64,000 bases of DNA from Paracentrotus lividus (taxonomy: Eukaryota; Echinodermata; Echinoidea; Camarodonta; Echinidae), in NCBI GenBank assembly GCA_940671915.1, contig CALNVZ010003433.1:29713577-29777576 (forward strand), given 5' to 3'. The position numbers and the translations under genes are program-made. Numbering within the stretch: position 1 is the stretch's first letter; each line of letters starts with the position of its first letter. The notes below the pieces were generated by a model, which was not told the origin of the DNA, searched no databases, and saw only the letters and a program-made list of their open reading frames with translations. Shown here piece by piece: positions 11,176-24,267 of this stretch.

Positions 11176-12377
11176 GCGTCACACGAGTCACAAAAATACA
11201 CCCATATCTTAGTTCACTTAAAAAGAAGTAGAGTGTATGATTTGTAGTTGATAAAAAGTAAGGAGCTTAGGGTACTCAATCATACCACAAAAGAAATTTT
11301 TCGAGTACAGACCCCTTCATTTTGAAAAAACACCCAAAAGCACTGTCACGCGAGTCACTTTAGGGTTTCTAGGGTACTGTCACGCAAGTCACATTTTACA
11401 AAAGAAGCAAAGTTTGGGAAAATAAAAATAATGATTAGGATTTTGTTGAAAAAAAATCTGCCTTCAAATAAGTCTTGTAAAATTTTCTGGTTATTGAGGA
11501 TAATTGAGGATAACAATTGGGTTATTTGGCCAAAAATGAGAAATAATAGGTAAATTTTACATTGGAATTTTGGTGAAAATGAGAAAAATGGGATGGATTT
11601 CAGCCCCATGAGAAATCTGCCATGGAGTTATTAAATCTTCTGAAACTTGGCATCCTGTTAGGACATATTATGAAATATAATCCCTCAAAGTTTCATACCT
11701 TATCTTAAATATTTTTTGAGTTATCAAAATTTATAATCATAGGTTTTCATATTTGCTTTTCTCTAACTTATGTTGCTACAATACACAAATCAATGGGAAA
11801 GTCACTATTTTGCATTGCATGTTCCAAGACCTCCAAATCTATCTTGAATGATGTATGTAATTCTTTTGTTTTAAGTTGTATGTGATACAACTGACTATAA
11901 ATGTTTTGTTGGTTGAATTGTGGCCCATGTAATCATGATAATTGGATCAACTTTAGTCCAAAATGACATTTGTCACGCGAATCACACTCCTGTGTCACAT
12001 GAGTCACATTTTGAAATGGTGATAGACTTAAAATGATCGGACAAAGGATAATGAAATTTTAACAGGTCATTGCTTAATGTTTCAAAATTATACATGTAGC
12101 TCTAGAAATTCTCATGTACATCGGATAAGTAACTTCTGAGGAGATTTCAGTCAAGTACAGTAAGGTCAGAAACCTTCATGTCGTGTCACGCGAGTCACAG
12201 GAAACAAATTGAATTATCTCTCTAACAAAAATGACTTTGCAACCAAAATTTCTTTGTGCCAATGTGTAATGTCATTACCTTGAATAAAATAAGTAAGAAA
12301 AACAGGTCTGCATCATGAAATTTTTAAGTAATTAGCCTTAACAAGTTGAAATTTTGTGTAAATGTCACGCGAGTCAC
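11176..12377. repeat. Signature-motif cluster D (TGTCACGCGAGTCAC)
   Basis: Seven copies of TGTCACGCGAGTCAC or close variants occur in one orientation at 11176, 11344, 11379, 11971, 11993, 12184 and 12363. The motif is imperfectly palindromic (GTCAC...AGTCAC spacing). No clear terminal repeats were found; GAGCTTGACA near 11140 and its inverse near 12458 are weak candidates. Non-coding. Confidence 0.6.
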
Positions 12378-12742
12378 AGTGGAATGGCTGATATACTGAA
12401 TTGCATTTGGGTCAAAGCCAAAAATTTTAGCTGCCATTTACCCTCACTATTATTTTATGTCAAGCTTGCTCGAAAGTATCAACCTGCAAAAAAAATAAAA
12501 AAAATAAAAAAAATTGAAACGTGTTTTGTTTTCACGGCAACGGGGACGGAATGAAAATATCACTGGTTTTTTAATGCAAGATTGAACAAGAACTCTATCT
12601 AAGTTAATAAGCAAGGTTGACCATGTCAGGTGGTTTCTATTTGTTAATGTTCCATAGATTACTAGTACAAAAAGAGCTAACAATTTAATGTAATAGATTT
12701 CGATTTGTTGACAATTTCCTATTAAAAGGCATGTCAATTCCA

Positions 12743-12760
12743 TCCCGTCGCGTGACGGGA
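12743..12760. repeat. Short perfect palindrome at a repeat junction
   Basis: TCCCGTC-GCGT-GACGGGA lies where one sequence ends with CCATCCCGTCGCG and the next begins GACGGGACAGAAAA. The same two end types flank the element at 14925-15288, so this may be two element ends abutting head to head. Confidence 0.5.
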
Positions 12761-13034
12761 CAGAAAAAATGTTCAATGTACAAAATGAATGGGAAGGGAA
12801 AAAATGGACTGTGTGATCTCAAATTTTCTAATCACCATAGCGACAGAACTAATTACCCAAATTTAGTAAAGATGGTATCATTGGAAAGGGGATTAAAGAG
12901 ACTATGTTTTACTTAACTTGTCATGAATTTTTGACCTTTATTTTGACCTTTGATATGACCTTGTGCATCCTGCAACCTTGTGCCTATATTTTGATATCTG
13001 AATCCCATGTACATAATAATAACAATCTGGATAT

Positions 13035-13792
13035 GGGCAGTTCCAAGCAAAACAGGACATGGAGCTGAAATTTTAATGTGCCGCTGTGCCTTTGAAAATG
13101 CAAATTAGGATCTGAAATTACCACAAAGGCTTCTTCACAATACAACCAATCATTTAAGTTAAACAAATTTGCAATTCAGTATTCTTGCGCTGAATAATTG
13201 ATCAAACCCAAATTTGCACGTATGGGACTATGGGGCTTTAAGTGCCTCTATTTCTTATATCTTGTCACTTTTTGCCAATATTTTCGGCTTAAAGTAATTG
13301 TCATGGACTACTCCAACATTCTTTGGTATTAATATTTCTTTATAATGAATTTCTCCTCACGAAAAAGACCGGGAAACCAGATGTCACTCCGTAACCGTCA
13401 CTCCGTGACCGGACACGGGTTCAAGTTTTAAGTTATAATTAAAAAAATATGCAACAAATTTTTTTATGCAAGGTGGCATATTATACCTAGAATTACGTAG
13501 AATCCAATCAATAACTCAAAATTGTGATAGCCATTTAAATTTCACAGAGTTTAAGCAAAATGTTTTCTGCTCAAATATCCATTATGCATCACTCCGTAAC
13601 CATGATTATGAATATTCATATCTCATTAATTAAGAGGATCACTATAAAAAAATTATCATTTTGAAAAGAGGGTACCATCAGCTTTTGTCAAGAACCATTT
13701 CTGTGTACATAAAGATTAAAATATGGATGATAAACTTGTTTGAATGCTGAAATGTTGCTTCTGAATGTCACTCCGTTACCTTGGAACTGCCC
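13035..13792. mobile_element. Signature-motif element C (TIR GGGCAGTTCCAAG, motif GTCACTCCGTAACC)
   Basis: The left end GGGCAGTTCCAAG (13035-13047) is the inverse of the right end (13780-13792). ATAT flanks both sides (13031-13034 and 13793-13796). The private motif GTCACTCCGTAACC and one-base variants occur at 13383, 13397, 13588 and 13767; the last is fused to the right terminal repeat, as in element B. Non-coding. The mirrored copy is at 25398-26190. Confidence 0.78.
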
Positions 13793-13852
13793 ATATATTA
13801 TTTATTTGTTTTCAAGCCCTCTCATAATTGGCATCACTGCAAAAAACAGTAT

Positions 13853-14882
13853 AGGGGAGAGCGGGCTTATACATGTATGGAACATTTTTCACAAAAATGG
13901 CTGTAAAACAAAAGCAGATTCATTTCAAGAAACAATAAACAATCAGCTTGAGTGTATATCTGTATTCTACAAATGTACCCCATAGAATTCTTAAACTTAG
14001 TGATGGTTCCGGAAAAAAATCCATCTATAACAAGACCATGTCAAGTGTTCCAACTAACCCCACACACGGGGTTAGTTCCAACTAACCCCACACACGGGGT
14101 TAGTTGGAACAAGGGATGGGGTAAGTTGAAACATTGTGCATGGTATCTTTAGAATTATATTCAAACTACCTACAACATTATTGCATGAGTTCAGCTAACT
14201 TGCTTTATTGATTCCAATTAAAATATTAAAGATTGGTGTTCAAATTTATGTTTTACTTCATGTTTTATTACACTTGATAACATCCACTCACATACAGATA
14301 TTCTGAAGTCCTGTGAAGTAGCATTGTGCAAAATATTTTGTTTAAACCAAAATAAAATTGTCCAATGTGCACTAATATACATTTATAGGAATATTTTGGA
14401 ACACTTCATTGACTTTTATGGATTTTATTTTTTTTTCTTCAGCTGAAACCTATTTACTTAGGTCATGTTCCAACTAAACCTGTTCAAAATGTTCCAACTA
14501 ACCCCAGAGGCCCATTTGACATTTTGTAAGCTTACAACACAAAAGAGGGACATGCAACAACATGCCATATATTTAACCTTGTCTTGTAGCTAGGTAAAAC
14601 TGTTTGTTATACTCAAAAACTGGCCAACTTAATGTATGATCTTCTCTGAGATAATAAACCATTTGTAAAAGTGACAAAATGTACTCAGAAGGTGAAAAAA
14701 AAAAACATTGCTTTTTAACTTCACGAGGCTTGAAGCATGTGTGCTGTCGAAAAAAAAGGTGGATGGCAGTTGCTAATAGCAACACCCTGAGGGTAGATTT
14801 GCAATTAAATATATTTATAGCCGTTAAAGAAAATTACAATGTTTCAACTAACCCCATGTTCCAACTAACCCCACTTTCCCCT
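13853..14882. mobile_element. Signature-motif element E (ends AGGGGARAG, motif GTTCCAACTAACCCC)
   Basis: The left end AGGGGAGAGCGGG and the inverse of the right end (AGGGGAAAGTGGGG) form imperfect terminal repeats that run on to GGAACAT. The private motif GTTCCAACTAACCCC appears at 14047, 14075, inverted at 14096, near 14490, and twice next to the right terminus (14840-14873). Non-coding. The candidate target duplication is unclear (AGTA against ACTA). Confidence 0.65.
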
Positions 14883-14924
14883 AACTATCTGTGTTCTATC
14901 AATTTAAAGACCTACAACGAAAAA

Positions 14925-15288
14925 GCGCGACGGGACAGAAAATGTTAAAACGTCATAATTTTCGTATGAGTGGAGTATCATTTCAATTAATGGCAAGGAT
15001 GTAGAGCCCCACTAATAGATCGATACATTCTAGAACATGGGTAACTAATCTTGTGTTTTTCATAGAGAAAAAATAACAATTACGTGTCAAAGTATAAAAA
15101 ACTTGAAAAAACATGATTTTGGCCCTAAAAATGTGAATTTTGACCCAAAATATTAATGGTTTTGAAAAAAAAAAAATCAGGAATGAAACGCGGCTGGTTA
15201 GGGTATTACATAATAAAAGTTGATTTTGCCCTTACTTTTAAAGTTTTGATGTGAATTAATTAAATGTAAATGACCCATCCCGTCGCGC
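14925..15288. mobile_element. Small MITE with GCGCGACGGGA ends
   Basis: GCGCGACGGGAC (14925-14936) is inverted at 15277-15288 as ATCCCGTCGCGC. The interior is AT-rich and non-coding. The mirrored copy is in the right arm near 23850-24215. Confidence 0.55.
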
Positions 15289-15746
15289 AGAGAGGGCGTT
15301 TTTTCCACATTCATAGGCAGTTTACAGAAAGTCGGCAGTTGTACATATACATTTCCGATATCTCTGAATTCTCAGCTTTCATATGAAGTTGTTGGGATGG
15401 TTTGTATGAATTATTTTGTTGAAGAAATATTCAATCTGAACAATCATTCAATCACAAAAAACAAATGCCTCAACACAATTATCAAACACGGCGAATCATC
15501 ATCCCACTAAATGGACAATCCCATTCCATTCCAGGGAAGTCTTCTTATGCGAGTTTTTGTGCGCTAGCTTCGGTAGGTACACGTTTAGACAACATAGCTT
15601 CAGGGCCTCGACGCCATATTCGTTGCGTCTCCCTTCCTCAAATAATGGAGGCGCCGTGGTTAGTTTACCGCAATATATATGTTAGATTTACACTTTACAG
15701 GCCTTTGTGCTAATTTAGATCCTAATTTGCAATTTGCGGTTCTAGG
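15289..15746. other. Unassigned DNA in the left arm
   Basis: No gene recognised. The stretch is well conserved with 23390-23830 in the right arm, including the block around 15520-15660, but both copies have disagreeing frames. Confidence 0.5.
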
Positions 15747-15990
15747 ACATCTCCCCCAGAGGACAACTCCCCCGGGGACAACTCCTGGAGGACAGCTCCC
15801 CCGGAGGACAACTCCCCCGGAGGACAGCTCCCCCGGAGGACATCTCCCCCGAGGACAGGTCCCCCCAAGGACAAGTCCCCTGGAGGACAGCTCCCCCCAG
15901 GGACAACTCCCACGGAGGATAAACTTCCCCCTGGACAACTCCCCTGAAGGACAACTCCCCGCAGACATCTCCCCTGGATGACATCTCCCA
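15747..15990. repeat. Minisatellite F (GGACAACTCCCCCGGA)
   Basis: About 14 head-to-tail units of 15-17 bp, consensus GGACAACTCCCCCGGA. The array is open in several frames on both strands because the unit lacks stop codons, so the glycine/proline-rich translations are not evidence of a gene. The inverted copy is at 23131-23385. Confidence 0.9.
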
Positions 15991-17329
15991 TACTTTAATG
16001 CTTTATAAATATTGATTTTATGCCAACCCCCTTGGTTTTTCTTTCCGTTACAATTAGGCCTATTACAGTACTTTTTGCATGGAGTAGCCCTTCTGTAATG
16101 ACAAGCAGGGATGGGAATGGTTGTTTAATTGCTAATCATCCATTGGAACCAGCCCTTCCAATCTATAGAATGGCTACTCCTTCCTCAAAAGGTTGTTAGG
16201 TTTGGCAGATTCAGAGGTACCCCAACGAAATGTGACCCTCAGAAAAGGAAAATTAATGAAAATGCAAGAAATAAAAGAAATGTTAAAAAAGGAAGGATAC
16301 TAAGCGCCTTCTCCAAAAAAAGTGAGTCAGCTTCCCTCGTCTTTTGTACCAAAAGACGATTTATCTGCTTTGAATAGAATCCCGAAATCTTAATACGTCT
16401 AAACACGTTAAAAGCAGAAAGCCGATTGTTTCCGCCTTCGATCAGGAAGTTGCGGGAAACTGACGCACTTTGTTTGGAGAAAGCGCCTAAATGGGGAACT
16501 TAAATGAAGCTATACAGGAGTAGAAAAGAGCACGAAGGGCGAGTTGGCTACATATCTCTAGTCGTCTTCAGGAAGGGGGGGTGAGCCACGATAATTAAGC
16601 TTTAATTAATAATTAATCACACCATAAACAAATTAGAATGGGCGCAAAAGTTTAAATGAGAACACAATTTTATTTATCAAAAAAGCCAAAATCAATTTAA
16701 ACATCATCACTTGTTTTGTCAGTTTTACAAGGAATAGTGTTATCCAATCATTGTCATTGAGTTTAAGATTTTACAGACAATTGTTCTACATTATTTTATG
16801 CAAAACAAACCGAATATTCATATCTGACGGGTGTGTGTTCATAAGTATGCACTTGCACAGCTTTGCATTCATGCCATGTGACATGGCAAGGGCCGAAAAG
16901 TCGAAAAAAATAAAAAATATAAAATAGGTGGAAGGGCAACAGAGAGATAATGATATCAAAGAACTAAGGAGGCAGGTGACCAACGGCAGGTTCGAACAAT
17001 CCATAGGCTTTGGAAGATTTTCAGGAGGGGGGGCTCAATTTTTGTACCAACTATTTCGGGAAGTTTTTCATTACCCCCCCTCCCCCACGTGACAGAGGTT
17101 TGTAAAAAAGAAGAAGAGGAAAATAATTGTAGAACGTCATTACAACCTCCTGTTACATACCTGCCTCCTTATGGTTCTTTGCTTCTATCTTTGTTGCCCT
17201 TCCCTACCCTTTTTTCTTTACTTCCCCTTGTAATTTCTCTCCCTCCCTCTTTTCTCCCCTTTTTGTTTGCTTTTAGATGTCCTTTGCCTACCCGATTAGG
17301 GGGGGGGGGTGGCATGCCTCGTGCCCGAA
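15991..17329. other. Unassigned DNA in the left arm
   Basis: No gene recognised. Pyrimidine-rich and purine-rich tracts occur around 17040-17280, with poly-C and poly-G runs. The stretch is mirrored at 21780-23130. Confidence 0.5.
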
Positions 17330-17636
17330 GATACCCCTGGATATTCGCTTGTTTCGTTTTCATGGGCCTAATTGAAGAAACGTCTGACTCGTGGTATACT
17401 TCATGTAACGTCGGTCTCGTGGGCTGTTTACTCTACCGTCGGTGTCGTGGCCTTATTTGCGAATTTTCTGTCTCGTGGGTCATATTATTGTGGTGTCGGT
17501 CTCGTGGACCTGTTTGATGTAGTGTCGGTCTAATGGTCTTTATTTGCTGGCGTCGGTCTAATAGGCCTTTCTTGTCTAGTGTCGGACTGTGGGCCGTCGG
17601 TCTCGTGGGTGTCGGTCTTGTGGGATGACCCCATTA
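17330..17636. repeat. Repeat array G (GTCGGTCTCGTGG)
   Basis: GTCGGTCTCGTGG and variants recur about ten times at irregular 20-40 bp spacing, separated by differing spacers. The array is mirrored at about 21450-21740. The spacers differ from unit to unit while the motif is kept, as in elements A to E. Confidence 0.7.
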
Positions 17637-18133
17637 TTATGATACATCTTTATGCATTCATTCTGAGTTTATGATACTCTAAAATTTGAGAACAAATTTG
17701 TGAGAATGAGCAAGTAAACAACTAGTTGTATATGCGCCCCTGTTAAAAAAGATTCTATGTTTATGACAGGCTGAACGTTTGGAGTTTATCATGGCCCCCT
17801 TATGTTTTTTCCAAATCCTGGATCTTTCACTAATGGTACATACCCTTTTTTCTTAATGCTGGGTTCATGATAGCTTGAAAATTTCTCACAAAATGTAAAT
17901 TAAAATGAAAAATTCATATAAGCCAGCTTTGGTGTATATGTAATCTTGACATTTCCCCCCAATCCTGGATTCACCTATCATGAGTTTATGATCTACTCTT
18001 AAAGTTTGAGCTAAAATGTATTGAAATTGAGCAAGTTATGGCAATTTATATGATATTTGATAAGCACCCTTCTTTTTGAAATCTGTGAAGTGCCACTGTC
18101 TTAATAAAGTTTACAGCTTTCATCTGTAAATTC
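17637..18133. other. Inner end of the left arm, unassigned
   Basis: AT-rich DNA without a gene. It pairs with 20935-21440. The last paired block reads GAAATCTGTGAAGTGCC. Confidence 0.55.
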
Positions 18134-18158
18134 NNNNNNNNNNNNNNNNNNNNNNNNN
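18134..18158. other. Assembly gap (25 N)
   Basis: A run of exactly 25 N, usually an arbitrary gap size. It falls at the inner edge of the left inverted arm. Confidence 0.95.
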
Positions 18159-20934
18159 GTTAAAGTAAACAGAAGCAATCTGTAATATGACACTGTGTTT
18201 TCAGTTTGTTACGAGGTTTTGGTAGTCGTCAGCTGAAAAAACTTCTCTGCATTATCTTAAACCCATGTCGATTTTTCCCTTAAGTGAGTAAATTATGCAT
18301 TCTGATCGCATAAATATGTAATGACTTAAAAACAATTATAATGCGTTTTCCTCATCTTTCTCTAATTTACATCTTATTGCCGTACTAGTCATTAATTCAC
18401 TCTACAATTCTACGAGATGCTAACTAATCTCGGGTCTATTAATGTGAGCCGTACATAAATGAATTTTCCGTGTCATTCACCTGTAATTGAATCAGTAATC
18501 AAAATTGTGGTTTGAATAGTGTCTTAATAAACCATGGGGCAGTATTTAATCTATAAAAATCTTCCCAGCTTAAACAATTGAAAATTATCCTATAGATATA
18601 TATAATCTGACGACTGACTGAGTTTGTTTTTCAATCTATTTAGGGATTTAGGAGTCATCTAATTTCACTCCAAGTATCTTACATGATATCAACTCTTTCA
18701 AGTAAAGCAAACATTCTGAAACGCGAGAGTTGAAACACAAATCTCATAGACTCTACATGCCTAAGAACTCAGAGGCTCTCCTTGAAAATTGAAAGATCTA
18801 GTCACACCTCCCAGTCAACCGCACCAACACTTCAGATAGAGCTACTGTTGGGTATAGTAGTCTTATAGATCCCTGGAGTAGAGGGCGATTGAAAGGCGCC
18901 ACCAATGGAGGTCAGCTCAGTATAGTCAACACTCGTGATGACACAAAATTCTTGATGTATAAAACTGCGCCCCCCTTTGATTGCTCTAGTAAGAAGCGTA
19001 AGGAATAACTTGACAAGAAACGGTACACTATTAAATCATATTCCAGCTTGAGAACCCGCAAACGGAATTGAGAAAGCATCCAAACAAACCACTCATAGAT
19101 GTCCCTGAAGCCGAGCAAGCTAGCTATGGTGAAGACGATGACGTGGATGTCAGAGGGTCAACGTCCAAGAGTCCTGTGCGGAATCGTATGAACAGCCAGG
19201 AACAATCTCGTTGGCTCAACACCACGCCGGAGATTTAGGCCTCTTTTCTTTTTAATGTCCAAGGACCTATTTACCGTTGGTCATATTAAAAAGTATGAAT
19301 GAAGATTGACAATGAATAGATACATGAAAAAGCATTGTTTGCAGTCATTTAAAATATTGTGAATCAAAGGAAACACGATCTTGTTGGATCATCTAAAGAT
19401 AACCGAATATATTGCTATATTAAAAACAGGTCTCATGAAGGTGATACACCTGAAAGTCCTCAGCTACTACTTTTGTTTCATTGCTGTTTCATATCTAGCG
19501 AGTCAACTTACCTCCTTGCTTCATATTCTTCTCAATGACAGCGCTTTCTGCTTGTAGATTTAAGGTCAACTATATCAGCAAAGTTCAATTTGTATCACCA
19601 TGTGTGTTGCCACCATGGTATTCCAATAACAGGCCTCACATCGGTTGTCATACTACTCTCTTGGAATTCTATTATCCTATGAGTTTTTTCATGCTACCAA
19701 GTCTTGTATTGCACTGTAAGTCAGATCAGCATAGGAGCTAGTATTGCGAACCGTACAGATGTTTCTACGGCGTGTGCACCAATCGTTCACAATCTCGGAC
19801 ACCATAGCAAGTACCTCAGTATTCATAATGCAGAAAGTATAAGTTTGATGATGTAAATGGCTATTGACCAGTTACGCAGTCGTAAAGAGCATCCTGTGCC
19901 ACTATCCGGAATACAAAGGTAAAGTGATTTTCTAAGGAGCGGCAAGGGAAAGACACATCGGTTCTTGCAAATATTGTCAAACACGAAAAGCTGGTCTTAC
20001 AATGCATCCAGTATCGAAATTTTAAATACGCAAATCGGATTGACTTACCATGTACAACCAGCAACTACGCAATAAACACGTGAATCTATGAACAGTTAGA
20101 GGACCATGCAAACGTTATGCAGTACGAATGTGCTGCCGAGTCAATTTAACGAGGACAGCCATAATCAGTCAAGACACCACGCGATAAAGTCTACTGACGT
20201 TCAGTGTCAAAATTGTAAGCTGATTATATTTCCATCCGTCTTTAAATTCCCGCTCTCCAAAAACAGAACGTCTTCTCCTTTTTTCACTTGCAACCGGAAA
20301 CTCCATTGCGAGAGTATATTTAACACAATTTGAAAACCATCATACTGTATAGTGTCGCATTTGGTGCAATCGCGGAATGCTCAGGTCGTAAAATTGAAGC
20401 TGATTGTGTTTTCAAACGCATCTTTTTTCGCGTTTAAATTTCCGGCGTTTAATTGAGATGTTCAAAACGTTTACTTTTACGACCACGGGTGGGACACGAA
20501 CACTCACTTTGTTTCTTCTTTATGATCAGCGTTTTGTAATTGCGTTGTTGGTATCATCCGATTGATCATGTTGCCGTATAAATTGAAACTGGAGCTTGAA
20601 CCACTTCAGACTTGCAAAATAAACTTTAGATTCTGACCCCGGACAAATCCTTTAACACTCACCATCCGTGGACCTCCAACACACCAAAACATGATGGTTA
20701 CCGTCCTTGTGCATCTACCACCCAAGTTTGGTTGTCTATTGGAACGCAGCAGTTTCACCTACCTCAGTGGGGAGGACAAAAGAATGGGGGTGGGGTCTAA
20801 TTAACCAAGTCGGCTTTATATGACTTTTTCAGTTAAATTTTCCCTGCTTGTCAGGAACACGCAAGCTATCATACGAAATCAGCATCAAAGAATAAGGGTG
20901 TATTGTCAGTGGCGGATCCAGTGGAGTATCATAA
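18159..20934. other. Spacer between inverted arms, no gene recognised
   Basis: This 2.8-kb stretch is single-copy within the window. Only short frames (under 75 codons) exist on either strand and none resembles a known protein. GC content is higher in 18700-20100 than in the flanks. Confidence 0.5.
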
Positions 20935-23130
20935 AATCAGAATTTACGATGAAGCTGTAAACTTTATTAGACATGGCACTTCACAGATTTCAAAAGAAGG
21001 GGTTATCAAATATCATATAAATTGCCAATAGACTTGCCTCAATTTCAATACATTTAGCTCAAACTTTAAGAGTGATCATAAACTCATTTGATAGGTGAAT
21101 CCAGGGATTGGGAGGAAATGTCAAGATTACATATACACCAAAAGTCTGGCTTATATAATTTTTCATCTTTAATTTACATTTTGTGAGAAATTTTCAAGCT
21201 ATCATGGAACGCCAGCAATTAAGAAAAGGTATGTACATTAGTGAAAGATCCCAGGATTTGAAAAAACATAAAGGGGGCCATGATACACCTCCAAACGTTC
21301 AGCCTGTCATAAAGCAATAATCTTTTTTAAAACAGGGGCGCATATACAGCTAGTTTCGTTACTTGCTCATTCTCAACAACATTTGATGTCTCAATTTTTA
21401 GAAGTATCAAAACTCAGAATGAATGCATAAAGAATGTATCATAATAAATGCGGTCATGCCCACAACAACCGACACCTGCGCGCACACGACACAGACGGCC
21501 CCACAGTCCGAACACTAACAAGAAAGGCCTATTAGACGCGACGCCAGCAAATAAAGACTTCCATTTAGAACCGAGCACTACATCAAAACAGGTCCACGAG
21601 ACCGACATCCACATATATGCCCCGAGACAGAAAATTCGCAAATAAAGGCCACGAAGCCGACGGTAGAGTAAAACACCCACGAGACCCGGACGTTAGCATG
21701 AGTATACCCACGCGAGTCAGACGTTTCTTTCAATATAGGCCCATGAAACGAAACAAGCGATATCCAGGGGTATCCCTTCGGGGCACGAGGCATGCCCACC
21801 CGCCCCCCGCCCTAGATCGGGTAGGCAAGGACATTCCTAAAAGCAGAAGCAAAAAAGGGGGAGAAAAAAGGGAGGGAGAGAAATTACAAGGGGAGTAAAA
21901 AAAGGGGTGGGAAGGGCACAAAGACTAGAAGCCAAAGAACCATAAGGAGCAGGTATGTAAACAGGAGGTTTGTCAATAGAACGTCTAACAATTATTTCCT
22001 CTTCCTTTTTTTACAAACCTCTGTCAACGTGGGGGAGGGGGGGTGTAATGAAAAACTTCCGAAATAGTTGGTACAAAAATTGAGCCCCCCCTCCTGAAAA
22101 TGCTTCCAAAGCCTAGGATTGTTCGAACTGCCGTGGTCACCTGCCTTCTTCAGTTCTTTGATAATTATCTCTCTGTTGCCCTTCCACCTATTTTTTTATT
22201 TTTTATTTCTTTTTTCGACTTTTGCCCTTGCCATGTCACATGCATGAATGCAAAGCTGTGGCAAGTGCTACTTATGACACACACCCGTCAGATATGAATT
22301 TCGGTTTGTTTGCATAAAATAATGTAAACAATTGTCTGTAAAATCTTAACTCAATGAACAATGTTGGATAACACTATTCCTTGTAAAAAGCTGACAAACA
22401 AGTGATGATGTTAAATTGATTTTGGCTTTTTTGATAATAAAAATTGTGTTTCTCAATTTAAAGCTTTTGCGCCCATTCTAATTTGTTTTATGGTGTGATT
22501 AATTATTAATTAAAGCTTAAATTATCGTGGCTCACGCCCCCTTACCTGAAGACGATAGAGATATTGTAGCCAACTCGCCCTTTCCGTGCTCTTTCTACTC
22601 CTGTATTAGCTTCATTTAGTTCCCCATTTAGGCGCTATCCTCCAAACAAATGCGTCAGTTTCCCAGGCAACTTCCTGAATCAAGGGGAAACATCGCCTTT
22701 CTGCTTTTAAACGGTGTTTCAGACGTATTAAGATTTCGGATTTATCCATAAAGCAGATAAATCGCTTTTGTACAAAAGAACGAGGGAAGCTGACTCCTTT
22801 TTTATTTGGAAGAAGGCGCTTAGTATCCTTCCTTTTTTACATTTCTTTTATTATCTTGCATTTTCATTAATATTTCCTTTCTGAGGTCACATTTTCGTTG
22901 GTAGCCTCTGAATACTGGCCAACCTACCACCTTTTGAGGAAAGGAGTAGCCATTACATGATTGGAAGGGCTGGATTCAATGGATGATTAGCAATTAAACA
23001 ACCCATTCCATACTGCTTGTCATTACAGAAGGGCTACTCATGCAAAAAGTACTGTAATAGGGCCAATTGTAACGGAAAAGAAAAACCAAGGGGGTTGGCA
23101 TAGAAATCAATATTTATAAAGCTACTTAAA

Positions 23131-23385
23131 GTATGGGAGATGTCGTCCAGGGGAAGATGTCCTGCGGGGAGTTGTCCTTACAGGGGATTGTCCAGGGAAG
23201 TTATCACTCCGTGGAGTTGTTCCCTGGGAGGGAGCTGTCCTCCAGGGACTATGTTCCTTGGGGGGACCTGTTCCCTCGGGGGAGACTGTCCTTTCCGGGG
23301 AGCTGTCCTCCGGGGGAGTTTGTCGCTCCGGGGGAGCTGTCCTCAGGAGCTTGTCCCGGGGGAGTTGTCCTCTGGGGGAGATGCC
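23131..23385 (-). repeat. Minisatellite F, inverted copy
   Basis: Units of the inverse consensus TCCGGGGGAGTTGTCC. It is less regular than the left copy. Confidence 0.85.
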
Positions 23386-24267
23386 TAAGAACGCGCAAAT
23401 TGCAAATTAGGATCTAAATTAGCAACAAAGGCCTGTAAAGTGTAAATCTAACATATATATATTGTCGGTAAACTAACACGGCGCCTCCATTATTTGAGAA
23501 AGGAGACGCAACGAATATGGCGTCGAGGCCGACTATGGTTGTCCTAAACTTGGTGTCCTACCGAAGCTACGCACAAAACTTCCGCATAAGAAGACTTCCC
23601 TGGAATGGAAGGGATTGTCTTTAGTGGGATGATGATTCGCGTGATTGATTAAATTGTTTGAGGCATTTTGTTTTTTGTTGATTGATGATTGTTCAAGATT
23701 GAAGATTCTTCAAACAAATAATATCATGACAAACCATCCCAACAACTTACATATGAAAAGCGAGAATTCAGAGATATCGAAATGTATATGTCAACTGCCG
23801 ACTTCTGTAAACTGCCTAAGAAATGTGGAAAAACGCCCTCAATCTGCGCGGCGGGATGGGTCATTTAACATTTAATAATTCACATCAAAACTTAAAGTAG
23901 GGCAAAATACAACTTTTATTATTGTAAAACACCTAACCAGAGCCGCGTTTCATATCCTTGATTTTTTTTTTTTCAAAAAACCATTAATATTTGGTCAAAA
24001 TTCACATTTTTGGGGCAAAATATGTTTTTTCAAGTTTTTTATACTTTGAGCGACTAATTGTTATTTTTTCTGCTATGAAAACACAAGATTAGTCTACCAA
24101 TGTTCTAAGATGTAATCGATCTATTATGGGTGCTGCTACCATCCATTTTTGCCAATTAATTGAAATGATACTCCACTCATTCGAAATTATGACGTTTAAA
24201 CATTTTCTGTACCGGTCGCGCTCTTTCGTTGGTATGTCTTAAATTGATATGAACAGCTAGTCATAGT

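Larger units (their letters stand above)
10399..18133 (+). repeat. Left arm of an 18.6-kb inverted duplication
   Basis: The order of features here is mirrored on the other strand at 20935-29034: the element B right end, a poly-C tract, the CACGCGAGTCAC cluster, elements C and E, the GGACAACTCCCCC minisatellite, the GTCGGTCTCGTGG array and the ACTTCACAGATTT end. Arm similarity is high but carries many single-base indels as well as substitutions. The arm is non-coding apart from repeats. It ends at a 25-N gap. Confidence 0.92.

Noticed and set aside
11176..12377. CRISPR array or other prokaryotic repeat array
   Set aside because: Spacing is irregular, the motif is only 15 bp, there are no cas genes and the setting is eukaryotic.
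15660..15991. Glycine/proline-rich proteins on both strands
   Set aside because: They are translations of a stop-free minisatellite unit and exist in several frames at once; the mirrored copy does not keep the frames.
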